Assembly: GCA_030693705.1 (NCBI GenBank)
Contig: JAUYAB010000007.1
Span: 1 to 40,667 of the forward strand
DNA: 40,667 nucleotides
Direction: 5' to 3'
From: Ignavibacteria bacterium
Lineage (GTDB): Bacteria > Bacteroidota > Ignavibacteria > Ignavibacteriales > Ignavibacteriaceae
Below the pieces are notes generated by a model. It made no database searches. It saw only the letters and a program-made list of their open reading frames with translations, and had not been told where the DNA came from. A program made the position numbers and the translations under genes. Shown one piece after another: positions 1 to 8,688 of this stretch (its first letter is position 1; each line of letters opens with the position of its first letter).

Positions 1-132
1 AGAGCACTTCTAAAAACGGTGTCGTCATTGCAAGCAAAGCGAAGCAATCTTTGTTTTTACATGATAAATGAGGATTGCTTCGTTCGCTCCTCACTCGCAA
101 TGACATCATTCTAAGTTTTTAGAGATGCCCTA
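1..132. repeat. Imperfect inverted repeat of the CATTGC...GCAATC type
   Basis: Two arms, about 1-49 and 73-125, are reverse complements with small gaps. Shared blocks are CTAAAAAC, GTCATTGC and CGAAGCAATC, so the arms can fold over a loop of about 23 bases. The sequence resembles the dispersed 'CATTGCGAG...GAAGCAATC' intergenic repeats found in many bacterial genomes (known as a class; not searched here). It lies 40 bases downstream of the purD stop and could act as a transcription end or be a dispersed non-autonomous repeat. The stretch encodes no credible protein. Confidence 0.6.
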
Positions 133-171
133 TATGAAATGATTTTATTATTTGAAAGAGGCATCAAAATT

Positions 172-1446
172 CTATCGCAATGCTCTTTTGCCAATATCAG
201 TTCGGAAATAAATATTTTCGTAATGTATTTTTGAAACACCCCGATACGCAAGTTTAATAGCCTCGGCAAAATTCTTTTCTTTTACAAAAGATGTTACTCC
301 CAAAACCCTTCCGCCACTACTAAATACTGTACCTTCTTTTGATTGAGTTCCTGCATGATAAACATGAACTAACATATCTTTTAAATGATCTAATCCAAAT
401 ATCTCATAACCGGTCTGGTATTCATCTGGATAACCATCAGAAGCTGTTACCACACAAACCGAAGTCCCTCCATTATACTTAACTGATTCTTTGTTAATTT
501 TGCCCTTTGCTGCAGAATAAAGAAGTTCAAGAAAATCTCCATCGATAACATTCAACACAGTTTGAGTTTCCGGGTCACCAAATCTTGCGTTGAACTCAAT
601 TACTTTGGGACCATCTTTCGTTAAAATCAATCCACAAAATAAACATCCTGTAAATTGTATTCCTATTTTCTTCATACCCATGAGTGTTGGTTTAACTATA
701 GTTTCTTCTATTACTTTTAATACCTCCAATGTTATTATGTCCGCCGGGGCGTAAGCGCCCATTCCGCCTGTGTTTTTACCGGAATCATTATCTCCAATTC
801 TTTTATGATCCTGAGCAGCCGGAAGGCAAACATAATCTTCACCATCAGAGATGATAAAAAGAGAAGCTTCTTCGCCTTCAAGAAAGTCTTCTACTAAAAT
901 TTTATTACTCGCTTCACCAAAAGCTTTTTCGTCAAAATTTAAAAGCACGGCATCAAGGGCATCGTAAATATTTTTGCATATCGAAACTCCCTTTCCACCG
1001 GCTAACCCATTTGCTTTAATAACAATAGGATATTTCTGTTTCTTCAAATAATAATAAATATCTTCTTTAGAAGAGGAATTTGAGAATTCAATAAATTTAG
1101 CGGTAGGAACATTATTGTCCGACATTACTTTTTTAGCGAAAAGTTTGTCTCCTTCAATATTAGCAGCATCTTTTCCAGGCCCAAAAACGATGATGTTGTT
1201 ACTTCTTAGAAAATCAACAGTTCCATCAACTAAATATTTTTCAGGACCAACTATCACAAATGTAATTTCTTTTCTAGATATCAACTCAAGTAAGTTTTCA
1301 TTACCTTCAAAAGAAAGATTTTCAGCAATTGTCTCTGTTCCCGCATTGCCTGGAGCTACATAAAGTTTAGTGCATAATGATGATTCAGAAACTTTAAGAG
1401 CTAAAGCATGTTCCCTTCCGCCGTTACCTAAAATTAAAACGTTCAT
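172..1446 (-). CDS. purD: Phosphoribosylamine--glycine ligase (GAR synthetase)
   Basis: This ATP-grasp enzyme joins phosphoribosylamine to glycine in the second step of purine synthesis, in the cytoplasm. The 424-residue length is normal for PurD. The N-terminus MNVLILGNGGREHALA is the signature of the family's Rossmann-like N domain. The ATP-grasp core follows (IKANGLAGGKGVSI near residues 145-157; GGMGAYAPAD near 225), with the metal/phosphate-binding block VIEFNARFGDPETQ near 290-305. The start codon overlaps the stop of the upstream glycosyltransferase gene by four bases (ATGA), so translation is probably coupled. The gene ends in TAG, which shows that TAG is a normal stop here. guaB, two genes upstream, is also in purine metabolism. 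Confidence 0.96.
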   Translation of the reverse strand: MNVLILGNGGREHALALKVSESSLCTKLYVAPGNAGTETIAENLSFEGNENLLELISRKEITFVIVGPEKYLVDGTVDFLRSNNIIVFGPGKDAANIEGDKLFAKKVMSDNNVPTAKFIEFSNSSSKEDIYYYLKKQKYPIVIKANGLAGGKGVSICKNIYDALDAVLLNFDEKAFGEASNKILVEDFLEGEEASLFIISDGEDYVCLPAAQDHKRIGDNDSGKNTGGMGAYAPADIITLEVLKVIEETIVKPTLMGMKKIGIQFTGCLFCGLILTKDGPKVIEFNARFGDPETQTVLNVIDGDFLELLYSAAKGKINKESVKYNGGTSVCVVTASDGYPDEYQTGYEIFGLDHLKDMLVHVYHAGTQSKEGTVFSSGGRVLGVTSFVKEKNFAEAIKLAYRGVSKIHYENIYFRTDIGKRALR

Positions 1447-2723
1447 AAATTATTCTTAACCATAAATTGTAATTCTTTAGTCAGCTGTTCAGTTAAAAAA
1501 TCTCTACGGAATTTTTCTATGAACTCCTCATTTGGAGTTGGAAAATTGCCATTTTGATAATCTTCATAAATTTTAACTAAGTTATCCTTAATCATGCTTA
1601 CGTTTTCCGGATCAGACAGATAAGCTGCTCCATACTGTGATGAGTAAATCTTAAGTGCTCCTTCAGGTAAACATGCTAAAATTGGTTTTCGTGACCCAAA
1701 GTATTCGAATAACTTACCGCTTGAAATGGTATCGCAATTCTTACCTTTACCAATCATAAGCCACAACACATCGCTTGATTTAATTCTTGCAACCGATTCT
1801 ATATGAGTTAAATATCCGAACTCCTTAACATTGTCTTCTAACCCATATTTCACTGATAGTTTTCTTAATTCTTTTGTCTGTGCCCCAATAAAGTATAGTT
1901 CAATATTGTCCGTCATCTCTGGCTGTTCTTTCTTTAACTTAGCAAAAGCTTTCAGAAGATACTTAGGAGTAATAAACTCATAAAATGATCCAGTATAAGT
2001 TAGAATCATCTTGTTATTCTTCTTTTTAATAATTGGAGCAGCGGCAAAATCATCAGGATCATAACCGTGAGGAATAATCATAACATCGTTTGATTCAAGA
2101 AACTTATAAGTTTCCATTTGTATTTCTTTTATTCGTCGATTTGTAACGAAGACTTTATCAGCTTCTTTCAAAACACTATATTCCAATTTCTTATGTTTAT
2201 AAGAATGATAAGGAGTAAAATACTTCGAAAACTGGTTCCCATACCATAAATCTCTGTAATCAATCGCGAGAGGGATTTTAAATTCTTTTTTTAGCGTAGC
2301 GCCAAGTCGAAAAGCTGAAAATGGAGGAGCTGTAACAAAAATGAGATCAAATTGCTCTTCGGTTAAAAGTTTCCTAGCTTCTATAAGAGCTTTTTTTGTC
2401 CAGGATACTTTGTTATCCGGGATGTTGAAAAATTGATTTATTCGATTAATTATTTTTCTTGTAGTTTCAGATGGAATTTTAATAGTTCCTAGAGAACTCA
2501 ATTTAGCATTTAATTCATTTCCCTTAACTCTAATTATTCTAATAGATGAATCAATCTCCGTAAGCAGATCAGGATCATGTGCAAAGTAACCAGTTTCTCC
2601 CGAAGTGAGCACCGTTGGATCCCAATTGTTTTGAGGAAAATATTTTACAAATTTTAAAATTCTTTGTACACCGCTTAAACCCATAGGTGGAAAATAATAT
2701 GCAATAATAAGTACTTTGAACAT
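1443..2723 (-). CDS. Glycosyltransferase, GT4-like (GT-B fold)
   Basis: This is a 426-residue protein with the layout of family 4 glycosyltransferases. The N-terminal half opens with KVLIIAYYFPPMGLSGVQR, a glycine-rich acceptor-side loop typical of GT4 enzymes. The C-terminal half holds a donor-site region (ILTYTGSFYEFITPKYLLKAF around residue 240; SGKLFEYFGSRKPILACLPEG around 335-355), where the conserved Glu of the E-x7-E motif would sit. No signal peptide or membrane helix is visible. It probably moves a sugar from an activated donor to a surface glycan or lipid, but donor and acceptor cannot be read from the sequence. It lies between guaB (37 bases upstream) and purD (4-base overlap), so it is transcribed with purine genes. 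Confidence 0.8.
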   Translation of the reverse strand: MFKVLIIAYYFPPMGLSGVQRILKFVKYFPQNNWDPTVLTSGETGYFAHDPDLLTEIDSSIRIIRVKGNELNAKLSSLGTIKIPSETTRKIINRINQFFNIPDNKVSWTKKALIEARKLLTEEQFDLIFVTAPPFSAFRLGATLKKEFKIPLAIDYRDLWYGNQFSKYFTPYHSYKHKKLEYSVLKEADKVFVTNRRIKEIQMETYKFLESNDVMIIPHGYDPDDFAAAPIIKKKNNKMILTYTGSFYEFITPKYLLKAFAKLKKEQPEMTDNIELYFIGAQTKELRKLSVKYGLEDNVKEFGYLTHIESVARIKSSDVLWLMIGKGKNCDTISSGKLFEYFGSRKPILACLPEGALKIYSSQYGAAYLSDPENVSMIKDNLVKIYEDYQNGNFPTPNEEFIEKFRRDFLTEQLTKELQFMVKNNL

Positions 2724-2760
2724 AGTAGCCTTTTTAAAACCTAATTTAAATGAAAAATGA

Positions 2761-4227
2761 TTACCTATGGTAGTTTGGAGACTCTTTTGTAATGATTACA
2801 TCATGCGCATGACTTTCTCTAAAACCAGCAGAAGTCATTTTTATAAAATGTGTTTTTTCTTTTAATTCTTTGATGTTCTTAACACCGCAATAGCCCATTG
2901 CCGCACGTAAGCCGCCGACAAATTGCAGTATAGTATCTGAAAGCTGCCCCTTATAGGGAACTCTACCTTCAACTCCTTCCGGAACTAATTTTTTAATATC
3001 CTCTTCCATATCCTGAAAATATCGATCTTTACTACCATATTGCATTGCACCTAAAGAACCCATACCGCGATAGGATTTAAAACTTCTTCCTTCTAAAAGA
3101 ATTTTCTCTCCCGGACTTTCCTCAACACCTGCAAATAAACTTCCGATCATCACTGAATCTGCTCCGGCAGCAATAGCTTTAACTGCATCACCAGTATATT
3201 TGATTCCGCCATCTGCGATAATTGGCAAATTTTTACCTTTAAGTGCTCCAGCCACATCCATTATTGCGCTTATTTGAGGAACTCCTACACCGGTGACAAC
3301 CCTTGTCGTACAAATTGAACCAGGACCAATTCCAACTTTTACAGCGTGTACACCAAGAGAATATAATTCAAGTGCGGCGCTTGAGGTAGCTATATTACCA
3401 ACAATTAATTGGGTATCTTTAAATTTCTTTTTAAAGTCTTTTATCATATTTAGAACACCCTTGGATTGTCCATGGGCGGTATCAATCACAATAACATCGA
3501 CTGATGCTGCAATTAAGGCTTCAACTCTATCAAAAGAATCTCCTGTGACACCAACTGCTCCGCCTACTTGTAAGCGACCAAGACTATCCTTACTGGCAGA
3601 TGGATGTTGTTTCTTTTTCAGAATATCTTTATATGTAATCAACCCTTTTAGTTTGCCATATTTATCGATTACTGGCAATTTTTCAATCTTGAACTGTTGA
3701 AGCAGTTTCTCTGCAGTTGCAAAGTCAGTTCCTACCGGAGCAGAGACTAAATTCTCCTTTGTCATTAGTTCTGATATTCTTCTTTTAGGATTGGGTGAAA
3801 AACGCAAGTCTCGGTTGGTGATAATACCGACAAGTGAACCAGATTTATCGATAACCGGGATTCCGCTTATCTTATATTTTTTCATTAATTCAATCGCATC
3901 GTAAATAGGTTGATCGGGGCTAACGGTAACCGGATTGCGAATCATTCCACTTTCCGAACGCTTTACTTTATCGACTTCTTCAGCTTGCGCTTCAATGCTC
4001 ATATTTTTATGGATAATTCCTAATCCACCTTCTCTCGCGAGAGCGATTGCCATGTTGGATTCTGTTACAGTATCCATCGCTGCAGAAATAAATGGAATAC
4101 TTAAAGAAATTTCCCGTGTTAATTTTGTTTTAATATTAACTTCTCTTGGTAACACATTCGATTTTCTTGGCTGCAATAATACATCATCGAATGTCAATCC
4201 TTCATAAATAATTTTGTGTGTCTTCAT
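2761..4227 (-). CDS. guaB: Inosine-5'-monophosphate dehydrogenase
   Basis: It oxidises IMP to XMP with NAD+, the committed step of GMP synthesis. At 488 residues it has the standard bacterial length. The TIM barrel starts with [10 protein letters not shown] (residues 11-20). Two CBS domains are inserted at about 95-210 and probably bind ATP or other nucleotides for regulation. The catalytic loop GPGSICTTR carries the nucleophile Cys306. The flap and C-terminal end ([20 protein letters not shown]) are complete. It heads a minus-strand cluster with the glycosyltransferase and purD. The 83-base upstream gap should hold its promoter, but I found no exact TAnnTTTG match there. Confidence 0.97.
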   Translation of the reverse strand: MKTHKIIYEGLTFDDVLLQPRKSNVLPREVNIKTKLTREISLSIPFISAAMDTVTESNMAIALAREGGLGIIHKNMSIEAQAEEVDKVKRSESGMIRNPVTVSPDQPIYDAIELMKKYKISGIPVIDKSGSLVGIITNRDLRFSPNPKRRISELMTKENLVSAPVGTDFATAEKLLQQFKIEKLPVIDKYGKLKGLITYKDILKKKQHPSASKDSLGRLQVGGAVGVTGDSFDRVEALIAASVDVIVIDTAHGQSKGVLNMIKDFKKKFKDTQLIVGNIATSSAALELYSLGVHAVKVGIGPGSICTTRVVTGVGVPQISAIMDVAGALKGKNLPIIADGGIKYTGDAVKAIAAGADSVMIGSLFAGVEESPGEKILLEGRSFKSYRGMGSLGAMQYGSKDRYFQDMEEDIKKLVPEGVEGRVPYKGQLSDTILQFVGGLRAAMGYCGVKNIKELKEKTHFIKMTSAGFRESHAHDVIITKESPNYHR

Positions 4228-4310
4228 TTTTTACTTTCATTTAATAGAAAGAATTAAGTTATGTTCATTCTTCGAATACGATCGAAAAAGCTTTCGTAAT
4301 TCAGAGACTC

Positions 4311-5483
4311 TTAGTTATCAAAAGCGGTAAATCCAGTTATGTCCTCGCCTATAATCAGAGTATGCATTTCATGAGTTCCTTCGTAAGTCTTTACAGATTC
4401 TAAGTTTGCAGCATGTCGCATAACTGGATATTCGTCAAGGATTCCATTTGCTCCCAATATTTCGCGTGCACTTCTTGCTATATCTAAAGCAATTTCGCAA
4501 TTATTTCTTTTAGCAAGAGAAACTTGTTGAAAGCGTAGTTTTCCACCATCTTTCAACCTTCCAAGTTGAATATTGAGTAACTGGGACTTAGTAATCTCTG
4601 TTAACATTTCCACTAACTTCTTTTGTGTTAATTGATAAGCAGCAATTGGCTTAGAAAATTGTTTTCTACTTTTAGCGTATTCAAGAGCTGAATCGTAACA
4701 ACTCATCATCGAACCAACTACTCCCCAAGCTATTCCATACCTTGCCTGGTTTAAACACATTAATGGAGATTTTAATCCTGCTCCATCCGGTAATAAATTC
4801 TTTTCAGGAACAAAAACGTTGTTAAAAATCAATTCAGAAGTAACTGATGCACGAAGAGATTGTTTCCCCCTCATCTCGGGAGCAGTGAATCCTGCAAAAC
4901 CTTTTTCTATAATAAATCCATTTACTATTCCATTTAATTTAGCCCAAACAATCGCAATATCTGCAATTGTGCCGTTTGTAATCCACATTTTAGCGCCATT
5001 AAGTAGAAACCCACCATCCACTCTCTCGGCTTTAGTAACCATTCCGCCAGGATTTGAGCCATAATCTGGTTCTGTTAGACCAAAACACCCAATTTTCTCA
5101 CCTTTAGCTAATTTGGGAAGCCAAAAATCTTTTTGTTCTTCACTACCGAATTTGAAAATTGGATACATAACCAACGCACTCATAACTGAAGCAAAGCTTC
5201 TAATGCTGCTGTCTCCTCTTTCTAATTCCTGCATAATTAAACCATATGCGACATTATTCATTTCAGCACAACCATATTTTGCGGGTAATGTCGGGCCCAG
5301 TATCCCCAATTCCGCCATCTTAGGTACGATGTTTTGCGGGAAGCTCCCCTCCCTATTATGTTTTACTATTATAGGAAGTATCTCACTATCAACAAAAGTG
5401 CGCACAGTTTCTCTAACAAGTTTTTCATCTTCAAAAAGAAGATCATCAGCACTAAAGTAATCAACGCCTGATAATTTTGCCAT
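4311..5483 (-). CDS. Acyl-CoA dehydrogenase, glutaryl-CoA dehydrogenase-like
   Basis: FAD-dependent acyl-CoA dehydrogenase of 390 residues. The family signature CFGLTEPDYGSNPGGM (133-148), the FAD-binding WITNGTIAD (167-175) and the C-terminal block YEGTHEMHTLIIG are all present. The Glu of TYEGTH (E368) is at the position of the catalytic base in glutaryl-CoA dehydrogenases, and the segment IRSFASVMSALVMYPIF (94-110) matches the region holding the substrate-carboxylate-binding Arg (R95 here). This supports a GcdH-type enzyme (glutaryl-CoA to crotonyl-CoA plus CO2, lysine/tryptophan breakdown). A non-decarboxylating relative is possible. It has its own candidate promoter just upstream and stands alone. 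Confidence 0.85.
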   Translation of the reverse strand: MAKLSGVDYFSADDLLFEDEKLVRETVRTFVDSEILPIIVKHNREGSFPQNIVPKMAELGILGPTLPAKYGCAEMNNVAYGLIMQELERGDSSIRSFASVMSALVMYPIFKFGSEEQKDFWLPKLAKGEKIGCFGLTEPDYGSNPGGMVTKAERVDGGFLLNGAKMWITNGTIADIAIVWAKLNGIVNGFIIEKGFAGFTAPEMRGKQSLRASVTSELIFNNVFVPEKNLLPDGAGLKSPLMCLNQARYGIAWGVVGSMMSCYDSALEYAKSRKQFSKPIAAYQLTQKKLVEMLTEITKSQLLNIQLGRLKDGGKLRFQQVSLAKRNNCEIALDIARSAREILGANGILDEYPVMRHAANLESVKTYEGTHEMHTLIIGEDITGFTAFDN

Positions 5484-5505
5484 TTCTGTTTTGTTTTTTG
5501 GTTAT

Positions 5506-5535
5506 CAAAATTACTGAATAACTCTTAGTCGGCAA
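5506..5535 (-). promoter_or_regulatory. Bacteroidota-type promoter of the acyl-CoA dehydrogenase gene
   Basis: On the minus strand a -7 box TAATTTTG (5506-5513) fits the TAnnTTTG consensus exactly, and a TTG (5533-5535) lies 19 bases upstream, the usual -33/-7 spacing in Bacteroidota. Transcription would begin near 5500, giving a leader of about 16 bases before the ATG at 5483. This is a sequence match only. Confidence 0.5.
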
Positions 5536-5781
5536 AATTAACTTGGTAGAAAACAACCTCTTTGTATTATTGTGTGAGAAAGTATCTTCATGATACGAAA
5601 ATTAAATCTTGATGAATAAAATGAACTGAATTATCGGATTTCCATCATCGTGCCTAAAATATAAAATACTTAGAAGTGAGGCTATTTCGCTTAATACCAA
5701 ATTATTAACTGCAGCCGCTAAAATATTTAAACAGATGTAACTTGATAATATCAATCTTTCTTTTGGAGTAAGAACGTAGAT
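5536..5781. other. Intergenic stretch with no recognised gene
   Basis: AT-rich DNA between the acyl-CoA dehydrogenase promoter and the left end of the insertion sequence. There is a short hairpin (GTATC...GATAC near 5581-5595), but I see no convincing open frame, RNA gene or repeat. With 7176-7367 it probably made up one intergenic region before the insertion sequence arrived. Confidence 0.5.
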
Positions 5782-7175
5782 GGATTAAAAACCAAATTTA
5801 GTTGAAAATATTTTAGAGACCCGATATCATTAAGCTACTTTTTGTTGCTCTAATTTCAGTTCACTCTTAAGCGCAGTGCGTAATAGGTAAAGTTTTTTGT
5901 GATTGTTAATTCTTCTCATCTTCTGCTCAACTTCAACTAAAGCTGTTGCTACCCAACGTGCCTGCATCTCCGGATTGACCCATCGTTTTATTCTGCCGAC
6001 ATATTTGTTCAACTGTGAGTTCAAGTTCTCAATGATATTTGTTGTCGTTAGCGATTTTCCAAGTTCTTCAATAAGGCCTAACTTATGAATCGTTAACGTT
6101 TCTTCTAATCCTTCTTCCAATGAGTTGGCAGCACTTCGGTTAATCTCCTTCAGCTCATCTCTGATTTCCAACAACTTATTTTTTGCCGCATTATACTCAG
6201 GTTCAAGATATGCCCGTTGCAGTTTCCCTCGATAATGTAGTTCATCTTCTTCTTTTAAGTAACTGACAACGTTTTCCCGCTTGTGCCATTGACATCGCTG
6301 AATCACCACATATTCTCCGAAGGTTTCTTTGATTGCTTTTGCTAATCCCTTCGCTCCATCTAGTATTGCCAAGAGCCCTTCGGTAAACTGAAAATTTCGT
6401 TCAATGAGATTTTTGAGCAATCCTTTCACGGCTATCGAGTTTTCGGTCGTCGTTTGAATAAACCCAAGTGGAATCTTATCTCCCGTATTGGTTACTCCTA
6501 AGGCTATCACCACTTGCTCTTTCAATAAATGTTTTCCGTCTATTACCAAGGCTACAAAATCATAGTGACTTAAATCTCTTTGTTCAAAGTCTTCCAAGAT
6601 TTTACTGCTTTGTTCCATAAAGGCTCGACTGACACTGGATTGGCTTAAGCCAAAGCTTTCTATGGCTTGCTGCGTTACGGTTTTATAATCATGTTCGCTT
6701 AAGCCTAAGATGATCTTCTTCAGCAGTTGTTCGCTTGGAAGTTCTATCTCTTTTAATTTCTGATAGTTCTCCAATCCCACGGTTTCTTCTGCCTTATTAT
6801 CATATAGTCGGGGAATTTCCATCTTTACTTTTTCTTCTCCGATTCTCACGCTTCCCGGATTATAGCCCCACCGGCTAAATTGTCCATCAAACGGTTTGGC
6901 TCTTGTGTATTTCTCTCCTGCTTTTTGAACTACTTCATCTTGCAAAAGTTGATTGATCAGTAGTTTTGATAGTTCTATGTGGTGTCGAAATATTTCAAAC
7001 TGTATTTCTACCGGTTGATCCAGTAACCACTCAAGGTTTTTTCCTCTTTTTTCTGTATGTTGCTCCATAAGAGACTCCTTTTTGTTTTAAGTTTTTTCTT
7101 CTAATTAAACTTAATGTTTTTATCAAAAATCGAGTCTCTTCTTTTTTTATTTCAACTAACTTTTAATTTACGTCC
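5782..7175 (-). mobile_element. IS256-family insertion sequence
   Basis: A single transposase gene is flanked by imperfect terminal inverted repeats. The left end (5782-5825) and the reverse complement of the right end (7129-7175) share GGA, AAA, TTAGTTGAA, and then GAGAC-CGAT after a 3-base gap. About 18 of the outer 25 bases match. Flanks carry related octamers (gtagatgg at 5776-5783, atagatga at 7176-7183), compatible with a decayed 8-base target duplication, so the exact outer boundary is uncertain by a few bases. It sits between glcF and the acyl-CoA dehydrogenase gene and interrupts no recognisable gene. Confidence 0.75.
5830..7068 (-). CDS. Transposase, IS256/mutator family
   Basis: The protein has 412 residues, the usual length for IS256-type DDE transposases, with no stop or frameshift. 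The likely catalytic triad is D177 (VIDGKH), D237 (ILDGAKG) and E347 (TTNIIENLN). The family's CQWHKREN block is at residues 259-266, between the second Asp and the Glu. The N-terminal part (1-150) is predominantly helical and carries the putative end-binding helix-turn-helix (SQSSVSRAF near 142-150). AAGGAG lies six bases before the ATG. The intact frame suggests the element could still be active, although its terminal repeats are diverged. Confidence 0.93.
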   Translation of the reverse strand: MEQHTEKRGKNLEWLLDQPVEIQFEIFRHHIELSKLLINQLLQDEVVQKAGEKYTRAKPFDGQFSRWGYNPGSVRIGEEKVKMEIPRLYDNKAEETVGLENYQKLKEIELPSEQLLKKIILGLSEHDYKTVTQQAIESFGLSQSSVSRAFMEQSSKILEDFEQRDLSHYDFVALVIDGKHLLKEQVVIALGVTNTGDKIPLGFIQTTTENSIAVKGLLKNLIERNFQFTEGLLAILDGAKGLAKAIKETFGEYVVIQRCQWHKRENVVSYLKEEDELHYRGKLQRAYLEPEYNAAKNKLLEIRDELKEINRSAANSLEEGLEETLTIHKLGLIEELGKSLTTTNIIENLNSQLNKYVGRIKRWVNPEMQARWVATALVEVEQKMRRINNHKKLYLLRTALKSELKLEQQKVA

Positions 7176-7367
7176 ATAGATGAATAGCTTAGATATAAAT
7201 CAAGCATTTTTAATAGTTAATAAATCGAACAAAAGTGTTTATTTCTTAGTTCAAAATAGAAAGTATAACACAAAAATAATAGCTAAAGTATTTTTCTATA
7301 TAACTTGACTCTGTGGGTTCAAAGTTAAATAATTGAATTATAAACAAAAATATTAGGGGAATATTTT

Positions 7368-8681
7368 CTACTGGATATTAGTATCCATCGATTTTTTTAC
7401 AAGTGAGATCGTATGCATCGCTTCCATTTTTAAGCCATATTTTTTAATACCATATTTCAGTTGCCCGAGGCATCCCGGATTGCCTGCAACCACAATATCC
7501 GCACCGGTTTTTTCAAGATTTTTCATCTTCCGTTCAAGGATTTTTTCAGCATTGCTGTGTTGTGTAACATTGTAAATACCCGCACTACCACAGCACCAGG
7601 TGGATTCTTCCAATTCGACAATTTTCAAACCAGGAATTTGTCGAAGCACCATTCGAGGTTCCTCAGTTATTTTTTGTGAATGACATAAATGACATGCGTC
7701 GTGATAGGTAACTTTTTCTTCCAACGGATGAAGTTCTCTGCTTGGTTCTGTATTTGCAAGAAATTCTGAAACATCTTTTACGCGGTTCGAGAAGATTTCC
7801 GCTTTTTTTGAATATTCAAAATCATCTTTAAAAAGATGTTTGTATTCTTTCATAAAAGCACCGCATCCGGCGGAATTCGAAACAAGAAAATCATATTCAT
7901 ATCGGGAAAACACATCTAAATTTTTTTTCGCAAGCTCTTTCGCTTTTTCATATTGTCCGTTATGTGCATGGAGCGAGCCGCAGCAAACCTGATCTTTTGG
8001 GGTAATAATTTCACAATCATTTTTCTTCAGCACTTCAATTGTATCAATGTTAATATCCGCGAAAGCCACATCCATGATACAACCGGTAGAGAATGCTATT
8101 TTATATTTTGCATTCTTTTCGGAAGAAGTTTTTTCGGGTATCACTTCGCTTGAAAATAGCTTAGAAATTGTTGGAGTGAGACTTTCAATCTCAACTAAAT
8201 TTTTTGCAAACGGGAAAAGAGATAAAATTTTAATCGCAGCATAACGGATGCCGCTATTTTGATAGAAGTAAAGAAATTTAGCCAGCGCTTTAAGTCTCGA
8301 ATGTCTTGCTACCACAGAATTGAGTAAAAATCTCTTGATCAACTTATTGAATTTTGAAGAACCGACATGGCTATGGTCTATCACCACTCGAGCACTCTCA
8401 ACCATCTTTCCATATTGAACACCGGCAGGACAAGCGGTTTCGCAAGCCTGGCAATCCAAACAGAAATCCATTTCTTCAGCAAAAAGATTTGATAATTCAA
8501 GTTTTCCTTCTGCCACAGATTTTATCAGTTTTATTCTGCCGCGAGGAGACGAGCGTTCCATTTTGGTCATTTCATAAGTAGGGCAAGTAGCTAAACACAT
8601 GCCGCAGTGCATGCATTGAGCGAGTATATCGTCATTAGGTAAGTATTTTTTAAGAAGAGATTTATCTTTTGCCGAAATCAT
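7368..8681 (-). CDS. glcF: Glycolate/D-lactate oxidase iron-sulfur subunit (GlcF-like)
   Basis: This 437-residue protein should carry electrons from a flavin partner to the quinone pool. Two 4Fe-4S motifs are visible: C23-x2-C26-x2-C29-x3-C33-P and C74-x2-C77-x2-C80-x3-C84-P. Two CCG domains follow (CCGSLHAH near 240, CCGSAGIYN near 365), as in heterodisulfide-reductase-like and GlcF subunits. It starts seven bases after the GlcD-like gene, so the two are surely cotranscribed. The substrate could be glycolate, D-lactate or another 2-hydroxy acid, because the families overlap. No separate glcE gene is present. It ends with TAG. Confidence 0.88.
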   Translation of the reverse strand: MISAKDKSLLKKYLPNDDILAQCMHCGMCLATCPTYEMTKMERSSPRGRIKLIKSVAEGKLELSNLFAEEMDFCLDCQACETACPAGVQYGKMVESARVVIDHSHVGSSKFNKLIKRFLLNSVVARHSRLKALAKFLYFYQNSGIRYAAIKILSLFPFAKNLVEIESLTPTISKLFSSEVIPEKTSSEKNAKYKIAFSTGCIMDVAFADINIDTIEVLKKNDCEIITPKDQVCCGSLHAHNGQYEKAKELAKKNLDVFSRYEYDFLVSNSAGCGAFMKEYKHLFKDDFEYSKKAEIFSNRVKDVSEFLANTEPSRELHPLEEKVTYHDACHLCHSQKITEEPRMVLRQIPGLKIVELEESTWCCGSAGIYNVTQHSNAEKILERKMKNLEKTGADIVVAGNPGCLGQLKYGIKKYGLKMEAMHTISLVKKSMDTNIQ

Positions 8682-8688
8682 TTTAACA

